64,000 nucleotides of DNA, taken from positions 34,000 to 97,999 of the forward strand of contig CBFIBQ010000010.1 of NCBI GenBank assembly GCA_965660875.1. The letters are read 5' to 3'. Positions 53,080 to 59,650 of this stretch are shown here, in pieces. The notes beneath the pieces are model-generated. The model was not told where the DNA came from. It saw only the letters and a list, made by a program, of their open reading frames with translations, and made no database searches. The stretch's first letter is position 1; every line of letters begins with the position of its first letter. This stretch comes from UBA6770 sp965660875. Its GTDB lineage: Bacteria > Bacteroidota > Bacteroidia > Flavobacteriales_G > Salibacteraceae. The position numbers and the translations under genes are program-made.

Positions 53080-53499
53080 CTATTTGTAAATAACGATTAA
53101 CGCCTTAAAAATATTCGGAAAACTAAAATCAGGCAATTGCACCTCAGAAAACTTATGGGAAGACTTTGTTGAAGTGTTGGACTCGTAAATCGCAGGCTTA
53201 ACTACTGTATTTTTAGTCACTGCGCAGTCCTTGCTTCTGTATGTTGCCATTAACTCATCTACATCTACGACTTCTGCATTGGTGGAAAGTAAAAGTGTGG
53301 TTTTGTTTTCCGACAATTGCTCAACGCCATCAATACTTTCAACAGCTAGCAAGGTGGACGGCGCTTGACTCCAATTAGTTACCTCAACTATTACAATACT
53401 TGACTGGTTGTCTGTTGCAGAGCGCTCCGATGCGCCGTTAAAACAAGAAACCAAAAAAAGGGTAATCGCTAAGATGCAAATATGTTTTGTCGCGTTCAC
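53080..53499 (-). CDS. Lipoprotein of unknown function, GTG start
   Basis: Protein of 139 residues. I choose the GTG at 53499, giving a compact signal peptide NATKHICILAITLFLVSC with Cys19 as the lipidation site; the frame extends to a TTG at 53529, which would place a second hydrophobic patch before the signal. The GTG also has a TACTTTAG box four bases upstream. The mature part is Ser/Thr/Val-rich without recognisable domains and ends in a hydrophobic KALIVIYK. Divergent from tatC. Function unknown. Confidence 0.6.
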   Translation of the reverse strand: MNATKHICILAITLFLVSCFNGASERSATDNQSSIVIVEVTNWSQAPSTLLAVESIDGVEQLSENKTTLLLSTNAEVVDVDELMATYRSKDCAVTKNTVVKPAIYESNTSTKSSHKFSEVQLPDFSFPNIFKALIVIYK

Positions 53500-53503
53500 G
53501 AAA

Positions 53504-53511
53504 CTAAAGTA
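53504..53511 (-). promoter_or_regulatory. Near-consensus -7 box four bases from a GTG start
   Basis: Minus-strand TACTTTAG (one mismatch), then TTTC, then the GTG at 53499; same spacing as the other presumed leaderless genes. Confidence 0.35.
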
Positions 53512-53609
53512 TAACAACTTATTTATCAATTCATTCGCTTAACAGTAATTTAAAATTTTTGTCCGTTAAAACTGTGCAGTTTCAACTCTATTTCAGTAGG
53601 TCAAACTTC

Positions 53610-53617
53610 TATATTTG
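53610..53617 (+). promoter_or_regulatory. -7 box of tatC
   Basis: Perfect TATATTTG, 17 bases before the tatC ATG. No TTTG at the expected -33 position. Confidence 0.48.
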
Positions 53618-53634
53618 CTCCCTCGAAATATTCC

Positions 53635-54480
53635 ATGAATCAAAATCAAATATCAAGCTCTGATGCGCCAGCAGAAGAAATGTCGTTTTTAGACCACTTA
53701 GAACAGCTGCGTTGGCATTTAATACGCTCTGCTATTGCCATTGTAGTGCTTGGTGTTGTAGCCTTCATTAATAAAAACTTCATATTTGACGGTGTCATTC
53801 TTGGCCCTAAAAACAGTGATTTTCTAACCTTCAAATTTCTATGCAAAGCTTCTTTAAAGCTGAACCAATGGCTTCCAAATTTGGTTGGTGCAGACACACT
53901 CTGTATTGGCCAAAATATGCCCAAACTGCAAAATATAAACATGGCTGGGCAGTTTACCTCTCACATCATGACCAGTATTGTGGTAGGATTGATAGTAGCT
54001 TTTCCCTATGTTTTCTGGGAAATGTGGCGATTTATATCGCCTGGTCTTAAGGATGGAGAACGAAACAATGTTCGAGGAGCTGTTTTTACGGTTTCGAGTC
54101 TGTTTTTCATTGGGGTTTTATTCGGTTATTTCATTATTTGTCCCCTGTCGGTAAACTTCTTTTTGACCTATTCGGTGAGTTCCGCTGTGCAGAACATCCC
54201 TACATTGGGCACATACGTAAGCACGGTGACAACCGTGGTTCTAGCCTGCGGATTTGTTTTTCAGCTGCCCGTTGTGGTTTTGGTACTCACTAAAATGGGT
54301 TTAGTTTCTCCGCTGATTTTAAAGAAGTTCAGAAAACATGCATTTGTCGGTTCATTAGTGTTATCGGCCGTAATAACACCGCCGGATATTTTCAGCCAAT
54401 TCTTGGTAACAATACCGCTCATGATCTTATACGAAATCAGTATATTTATATCTGCCAAAATCACTAAAAAAGCAGCGTAA
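53635..54480 (+). CDS. tatC: Sec-independent protein translocase TatC
   Basis: Six-helix membrane protein of 281 residues, receptor for twin-arginine signal peptides. N-terminal EEMSFLDHLEQLRWHLIRS with the conserved Glu, then YVFWEMWRFISPGLKDGERN, FFIGVLFGYF and the LSAVITPPDIFSQFLVTIPLMILYEISI block. It carries an insertion of about 35 residues in the first periplasmic loop (KASLKLNQWLPNLVGADTLC), common in Bacteroidota. Genes follow for a DUF5686 protein (11 bases) and lptB. TatA is not in the window. Confidence 0.95.
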   Translation: MNQNQISSSDAPAEEMSFLDHLEQLRWHLIRSAIAIVVLGVVAFINKNFIFDGVILGPKNSDFLTFKFLCKASLKLNQWLPNLVGADTLCIGQNMPKLQNINMAGQFTSHIMTSIVVGLIVAFPYVFWEMWRFISPGLKDGERNNVRGAVFTVSSLFFIGVLFGYFIICPLSVNFFLTYSVSSAVQNIPTLGTYVSTVTTVVLACGFVFQLPVVVLVLTKMGLVSPLILKKFRKHAFVGSLVLSAVITPPDIFSQFLVTIPLMILYEISIFISAKITKKAA

Positions 54481-54491
54481 ATTACTTCACA

Positions 54492-56972
54492 TTGAATCTC
54501 CGACTCCACCTTTTAATCACGCTTTTCTTTGTGCTGGCTGCTCAATTGGCTTCTGGTCAAAAAACTGTGATTAAGGGTAAAATAGTTGACGCTAAAACAA
54601 ATGAAGCCCTGCCTTTTGTAAATATTGCATTTAAAAACTCAAAAATTGGAACCACCTCCAACTTAGAGGGCTATTTTGAACTCTCCACCTATTACCCAAC
54701 AGATTCTTTAATTGCATCATTTATAGGCTACAAACCAATGGCACGTGCCGTAAAAAAGGATGTTGAGCAAACCATAAATTTTAAACTAGAATCCGGCAAT
54801 GTAGAACTCCAAGAAGTTATTGTAAAACCAGATAAAAAATACAAAGACCCTGCGATTGCAATAATGGAAAGAGTAGTCGAGAATAAAAAAATCAACGACA
54901 GAAAAAAATTGGATGCCTATGAATACGAGGTGTACAACAAAATAGAATTTGACCTAAATAATATCGACGAAAATTTTAAAAACCTTAAAGCATGGAAAAA
55001 TTTTAAGTTCATTTTTGACTATGTAGATACTTCGGATAAGAGCCCCTACTTACCCATATTCATGACAGAATCTATGTCGGATTATTACTACACGCGTATT
55101 CCAAAACGCAAAAAAGAAGTGATAAAAGCCACTAAAATTACCGGTTTGGAGAACGAAAGTCTACAACAGTTTTTAGGCGATATGTATCAAAACGTGAATA
55201 TTTACGATAACTACGTTATGCTGTTCAATAAAAGTTTTGTCTCTCCAGTAGCGAATGTTGGGAATGTCTCCTATCATTATTATTTGCTGGATAGTATGAA
55301 AATTGACAACCACAAATGCTACAAAATAAAATTTGTACCTCGAAGAGAATTTGAACTCAATTTTACCGGTAATCTTTGGATTGCCGACACGACTTATGCA
55401 GTAAAAAAAGTAGAAGCAACCATAAGCAAAAATGCCAATATCAATTTTGTAAAAGACTTAACCGTTGTTCAAGAGTATTCCCAAATAGAAAAAGAGGTGT
55501 GGATGCTCACCAAAGATTTTATGTTGGTAGACATCAACCTAGCGGATAAAACCATTGGTTTTTACGGCAGAAAAACTTCCACTTACAAGGATTTTGTTAT
55601 CAATAAACCCAGGAGCAATGATTTTTATGCCGACGGCACCAACATTTCGGTCGCCGACGACGCTGGAGAAAAAGATTTGTCGTATTGGGAAACCAACCGA
55701 CATGAAAAGTTGACCGAAAATGAAAAGGCCATTTATCAAATGGTTGATACGCTTAAAAAGGTTCCAGCATTTAAAACCTACGTAGACATCATAAAAATAA
55801 TCTCTACCGGTTACAAAGAATTCGAACGTTTTGAATTGGGCCCCTATTCCAGTGTTTATAGTTATAACCCTGTGGAAGGGCATCGGTTTAGAATGGGTAT
55901 TAGAACATTGTCTGGGCTTAATGAAACCGCACGCCTAAGAGCTTACTTAGCCTATGGCCTGCGCGACCAACAGCTGAAATACGGGCTGGGCGCGGATATT
56001 TTTCTTAATAAAAAAACCTGGACGATGCTTCATTTGGACTACCGCAACGATATCATGCAAATGGGCACTAGTGAAAATAATGACCAACAAGACAACCTTC
56101 TTGGCTCATTTTTTCGAGCTCGACCAGCAAATCAACTCAATGGTATTGAAGAGTATAAAATCGGTATAGAGCATTGGTATTCCGAAGCACTTTCAAACGA
56201 GCTCATTTTTAATCACAAACAACTGCGCTCGGTTACCCCAGACTTAGTTTTTGATCAAAATCCAGATACGGCAATTCGCAACAATTTAAATCGGCTAAAA
56301 ATTACGGAGCTACGGTTTAATACCCATTTTGCATTGCGCGAAAAATACGTTCTTGGAGCTTTTGACCGCTATTCGCTTAGTTCCATGTTTCCAATTATTA
56401 ACCTGAGAACAACCTTTGGAATAAAAGGCACTCTTGGAAACGAATATGAATATCAAAAAATTTACCTGTCCATTAGAGATAAAGTGTTTATAAATCCGCT
56501 AGGATACAGCGTATATCATTTTGGCTATGGTAAAATTTGGGGAAAGGTACCTTTCCCTGTTCTTGAATTGCACAACGGTAACGAAACCTTCTTTTACGAC
56601 CCACTTGCGTTTAACCTGATGAATTTTTTAGAATACGCATCAGACGAATGGGTTCAGGGAATTATCACCCACCATTTTAACGGATTATTCCTCAATAAAA
56701 TACCACTCATGCGCCGATTGCAGTGGCGTGAGTTAATATGGGTAAAAGGGGTTGCGGGGTCCTTAAGACCCGATAATAGTGCAGTATTGGAGTTTCCTAA
56801 CTCCTTGTCCTCACTACCCAAGCCTTATTTTGAGTCGGGTATTGGAGTTGAAAATATCTTTAAGTTTTTACGTGTTGATTTTATGTATAGGCTCACCAAC
56901 TTAAACAAAGACAAAAGTCAAAGTGCCGTGCGGAACTTTGGCGCTGCGCTCTCTCTTCAATTTGCTTTTTAG
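54492..56972 (+). CDS. DUF5686 outer-membrane protein with carboxypeptidase-like regulatory domain
   Basis: Protein of 826 residues. Start is a TTG at 54492, the only plausible start before the signal peptide (LLITLFFVLAAQLASGQ), 11 bases after tatC. Residues 24-110 are a CarboxypepD-regulatory-like beta domain (VIKGKIVDAKTNEALPFVNIAF, TSNLEGYFELS) as at the N-terminus of TonB-dependent receptors; the rest is a long beta-rich DUF5686 region that probably forms an outer-membrane barrel, ending in aromatic AALSLQFAF. No TonB box or plug seen. Function unknown; association with tatC and lptB suggests envelope assembly. Confidence 0.86.
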   Translation: MNLRLHLLITLFFVLAAQLASGQKTVIKGKIVDAKTNEALPFVNIAFKNSKIGTTSNLEGYFELSTYYPTDSLIASFIGYKPMARAVKKDVEQTINFKLESGNVELQEVIVKPDKKYKDPAIAIMERVVENKKINDRKKLDAYEYEVYNKIEFDLNNIDENFKNLKAWKNFKFIFDYVDTSDKSPYLPIFMTESMSDYYYTRIPKRKKEVIKATKITGLENESLQQFLGDMYQNVNIYDNYVMLFNKSFVSPVANVGNVSYHYYLLDSMKIDNHKCYKIKFVPRREFELNFTGNLWIADTTYAVKKVEATISKNANINFVKDLTVVQEYSQIEKEVWMLTKDFMLVDINLADKTIGFYGRKTSTYKDFVINKPRSNDFYADGTNISVADDAGEKDLSYWETNRHEKLTENEKAIYQMVDTLKKVPAFKTYVDIIKIISTGYKEFERFELGPYSSVYSYNPVEGHRFRMGIRTLSGLNETARLRAYLAYGLRDQQLKYGLGADIFLNKKTWTMLHLDYRNDIMQMGTSENNDQQDNLLGSFFRARPANQLNGIEEYKIGIEHWYSEALSNELIFNHKQLRSVTPDLVFDQNPDTAIRNNLNRLKITELRFNTHFALREKYVLGAFDRYSLSSMFPIINLRTTFGIKGTLGNEYEYQKIYLSIRDKVFINPLGYSVYHFGYGKIWGKVPFPVLELHNGNETFFYDPLAFNLMNFLEYASDEWVQGIITHHFNGLFLNKIPLMRRLQWRELIWVKGVAGSLRPDNSAVLEFPNSLSSLPKPYFESGIGVENIFKFLRVDFMYRLTNLNKDKSQSAVRNFGAALSLQFAF

Positions 56973-57074
56973 AGCAGGCAGCATATCACGAATAGGCAGA
57001 CGGTTCGACTAACTAATATAGGATTGAGCTGCACTTTGTTGTACATAATTCAAAGCCATAAAAATATATTGGTA

Positions 57075-57082
57075 TAACTTTG
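57075..57082 (+). promoter_or_regulatory. -7 box four bases from the lptB start codon
   Basis: TAACTTTG, then AAGC, then the ATG at 57087. Would give a leaderless lptB mRNA. Confidence 0.5.
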
Positions 57083-57086
57083 AAGC

Positions 57087-57818
57087 ATGGAGCTTAGAGC
57101 GGAACAACTCATTAAGAAATACAAAAGCCGCACAGTTGTAAAAGGCGTCAGTATTAAAGTATCACAAGGCGAGATTGTAGGCCTTCTTGGACCAAATGGT
57201 GCCGGAAAAACAACCTCATTTTACATGGTTGTTGGTTTGATAAAACCAAATGGAGGCAAAGTTTTCTTAGATAATGAAGACATTACCTCATTGGCAATGT
57301 ACAAACGAGCACAAAAAGGCATCGGCTATCTACCCCAAGAAGCAAGCGTTTTTCGAAAGTTGAGCGTTGAGGATAACATAAGAGCTGTGCTCCAAATGAC
57401 CAAACTTTCTAAAAAGGAGCAGCAAACAAAACTGGATGCTCTTATTGATGAGTTTAGCTTAAATCACGTACGTAAAAATAGAGGAGATCTGCTTTCTGGC
57501 GGTGAACGCAGGCGAACTGAAATTGCACGGGCATTAGCAGTAGACCCTAAATTTATTTTATTAGATGAGCCTTTTGCAGGGGTCGATCCGATAGCTGTGG
57601 AAGATATCCAAAGCATTATTTACAAGCTTAGGGATAAAAACATTGGTATACTTATTACAGACCACAACGTTCAAGAAACGCTGTCTATAACAGAGCGCGC
57701 TTATTTATTGTTTGAAGGTAATATTCTAAAAGCTGGTACGGCGGAGGAATTGGCGGCAGACGAGCAAGTTCGACGTGTTTATTTGGGTAGGCATTTTGAG
57801 TTGAAACGAAAGGTTTAA
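57087..57818 (+). CDS. lptB: LPS export ABC transporter ATPase LptB
   Basis: ATPase of 243 residues powering LPS extraction by LptFG. Walker A GPNGAGKTT, Q-loop YLPQEASVFRKLSVEDNI (the typical LptB wording), signature LSGGERRRTEIARAL, Walker B ILLDEPFAGVDPIAVEDIQ and switch His in ITDHNVQETL. Distinguished from MlaF- and LolD-like ATPases by these blocks. Located 114 bases after the DUF5686 gene, with its own -7 box. Confidence 0.94.
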   Translation: MELRAEQLIKKYKSRTVVKGVSIKVSQGEIVGLLGPNGAGKTTSFYMVVGLIKPNGGKVFLDNEDITSLAMYKRAQKGIGYLPQEASVFRKLSVEDNIRAVLQMTKLSKKEQQTKLDALIDEFSLNHVRKNRGDLLSGGERRRTEIARALAVDPKFILLDEPFAGVDPIAVEDIQSIIYKLRDKNIGILITDHNVQETLSITERAYLLFEGNILKAGTAEELAADEQVRRVYLGRHFELKRKV

Positions 57819-57896
57819 CTCCTTCACCAAGATAGAATAGTTTAAGCGAAGTTTTCGCAGTCAAAAACCTTTCAGAAGGCCTTTTGTCTTTGTGCT

Positions 57897-58307
57897 ATGG
57901 AATATAGTTTCCCTACATGGATGACCCACGTGCTGCGTTGGGCAGCAGCTTACAATATACTCTGGGGCGCTTGGGTAGTGCTATTCCCCAATACTTTTTT
58001 TACCTGGACCGATATGGAGCCGTTAACTCACCCCACTGTATGGCAAGGGACGGGGATGATTGTTGGCGTTTATGGTTTAGGTTATTGGTGGGCTTCTTTT
58101 GACCCCGTCCGCCATTGGCCTATAGTAGCTGTAGGTTTTTTAGGAAAGGTGTTTGGGCCACTGGGCTTTCTATTCAACCATTATGTTTTGGGAGCGGTTC
58201 CTTTTCAGTTTTCCTATACCATGCTGACAAACGATTTAATATGGTGGCTACCTTTTTTCCTAATTCTACAACATGTGCACAGAACCACAGGCTGGAAACT
58301 CCGTTAA
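57897..58307 (+). CDS. Small membrane protein with four helices, unknown function
   Basis: Protein of 136 residues rich in Trp and aromatic residues, with four predicted membrane helices (about 10-30, 48-66, 75-95, 108-126). Unusual motifs are WGAWVVLFPNTFF, GLGYWWASFDPVRHWPIVAVGFLGKVFGPLGF and NDLIWWLPFFLIL. I do not recognise the family with certainty. TGTCTTTG sits four bases before the ATG, a near-consensus -7 box. The similar-sized membrane gene 37 bases downstream may be a partner. Confidence 0.65.
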   Translation: MEYSFPTWMTHVLRWAAAYNILWGAWVVLFPNTFFTWTDMEPLTHPTVWQGTGMIVGVYGLGYWWASFDPVRHWPIVAVGFLGKVFGPLGFLFNHYVLGAVPFQFSYTMLTNDLIWWLPFFLILQHVHRTTGWKLR

Positions 58308-58344
58308 TATTACACATGCTCAAAGCCCCTAAGAAACCCATCGC

Positions 58345-58773
58345 ATGACACTCCTCATCTCTCGTTTAGTAATAGACTTCGGGTTAGTTGTTCTTATTTG
58401 GATGACACAGTTGATTGTATACCCAGCTTTTGTGCAGTTTGAAGCGGCAGCGCTTAAGCAATGGCACCCACGCTACAATCGAATGATCACTGTAATTGTA
58501 GCGCCCTTGATGTTTGCTCAACTGGGTTTGGTCGGTTTGGAATTGTTCCAAAGCCCCACCGTTTTCACTTGGGCCTCCTTGGTTTTAGTGGGATTAGCTT
58601 GGGTCCTCACCTTTTTGCAAGCAGTACCTTTGCACCGAAAGATTGCTAATGGCGTAAACATTAGAACATCTGCCGAACGACTGGTTCGCCTTAATTGGTC
58701 AAGAACAGTAGTTTGGACCGCGATTTTTCTAGTTTCGTTGATTCAGTTTTTGTTTCGTAGCAATTACTCATAA
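58345..58773 (+). CDS. Small membrane protein, unknown function
   Basis: Protein of 142 residues with four predicted helices (about 5-25, 48-68, 75-95, 120-138). Distinctive residues include WMTQLIVYPAF, WHPRYNRMITVIVAPLM and AVPLHRKI; conserved His/Arg pattern (HPRYNR, LHRKI) hints at a ligand or proton role, but I cannot name the family. It follows the previous membrane gene by 37 bases on the same strand. Confidence 0.65.
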   Translation: MTLLISRLVIDFGLVVLIWMTQLIVYPAFVQFEAAALKQWHPRYNRMITVIVAPLMFAQLGLVGLELFQSPTVFTWASLVLVGLAWVLTFLQAVPLHRKIANGVNIRTSAERLVRLNWSRTVVWTAIFLVSLIQFLFRSNYS

Positions 58774-58790
58774 TCGTGTCCTTGATTTTG

Positions 58791-58818
58791 TTTGACTAAT
58801 ACAAAATCAGTAAGTTAG
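58791..58818 (+). promoter_or_regulatory. Possible promoter and inverted repeat before the HTH-like gene
   Basis: TTTG (58791-58794), 16 bases, TAAGTTAG (58811-58818, one mismatch). An inverted repeat GATTTTGT (58784-58791) / ACAAAATC (58801-58808) lies across the spacer and could be an operator. Confidence 0.35.
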
Positions 58819-58835
58819 CTGCAAATTCTACCATC

Positions 58836-59171
58836 ATGGAACATCAAAAAGCTGTAGAAATCATTGATTCACTAGCCAATGGGATCGACCCAAATACTGG
58901 TGAAATATTCGAAAAAAATAGCCCCTACAATGATCCCGATATCATAAGAGCGCTATTTTATGCCAAAGACAACTTGAAGAAAAAACCCGTTAAAACAGGA
59001 CCCGAGCGACGCGGCGCAAAATGGACCGACGAAGAAGATACTACCATTGCTGGCTTGTATAAATCCGATGTTAGTATTACTGAAATTGCGAAAACGCAAA
59101 AACGAACTAGGGGTTCTATTCGCAGTCGTTTGGTTAAATTAGGCCTGATTGAAGATGAACACTATAGGTAA
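58836..59171 (+). CDS. Small HTH-like protein
   Basis: Protein of 111 residues. The N-terminal part contains ANGIDPNTGEIFEKNSPYNDPDIIRALFYAKDNL, a motif (G-x-D-P-x-T-G-E ... R-A-L) found in small uncharacterised proteins of many bacteria. The C-terminal half (RGAKWTDEEDTTIAGLYKSDVSITEIAKTQKRTRGSIRSRLVKLGLI) looks like a helix-turn-helix with an SANT/Myb-like beginning, suggesting DNA binding. No signal peptide. Function not established. Confidence 0.72.
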   Translation: MEHQKAVEIIDSLANGIDPNTGEIFEKNSPYNDPDIIRALFYAKDNLKKKPVKTGPERRGAKWTDEEDTTIAGLYKSDVSITEIAKTQKRTRGSIRSRLVKLGLIEDEHYR

Positions 59172-59234
59172 TGTTTTATCTGATAAGCTGCTCTATTAGA
59201 ATATTCAGCCCATATTTTTGCTAATTGAGTTTTT

Positions 59235-59636
59235 CTAGTCATTTTCATTTTCTTGGTCTGAAATAAACTCTGATGTTTCCCGGTTTATGCGTTTAACAAA
59301 TTCAAAGGACCTGCTATCACTTTTCACTTGGTTTGGGAAAGATGAAACCTTTATCAATATTCGGAACGTGTGTTTGAACCAATTAAAAAAATTGTCGGTA
59401 AAACGAACTGAACAGTAAGCCGTCATATAATCCACTACCTCAATTATCTGGTCTTCGTCTTTTAGGTAGGGAAATTTGTTGCGCTCTCGGTCAATAATAT
59501 TTTCAAACCCATTAGCAAGAAACTGTGCTTTAGCCATTTCGTCATCTGTGGGGTATTTGTCGTGCATTTCTACTCTTGCGCCCAAAATTTCTATGGCCAA
59601 TTCGAGTAAATGCGGATATAAAGGGAGTTTTTCCAT
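59235..59636 (-). CDS. Hypothetical protein downstream of hsdR
   Basis: Protein of 133 residues, charged, mostly helical and cytosolic (LYPHLLELAIEILGARVEMHDKYPTDDEMAKAQFLANGF; FTDNFFNWFKHTFRILIKVSS). It starts 14 bases after the hsdR stop on the same strand and so is likely co-expressed with the restriction subunit. I do not recognise a family. An accessory role in the restriction locus is inference from position only. Confidence 0.65.
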   Translation of the reverse strand: MEKLPLYPHLLELAIEILGARVEMHDKYPTDDEMAKAQFLANGFENIIDRERNKFPYLKDEDQIIEVVDYMTAYCSVRFTDNFFNWFKHTFRILIKVSSFPNQVKSDSRSFEFVKRINRETSEFISDQENEND

Positions 59637-59650
59637 GCCGAGTATTTCTT

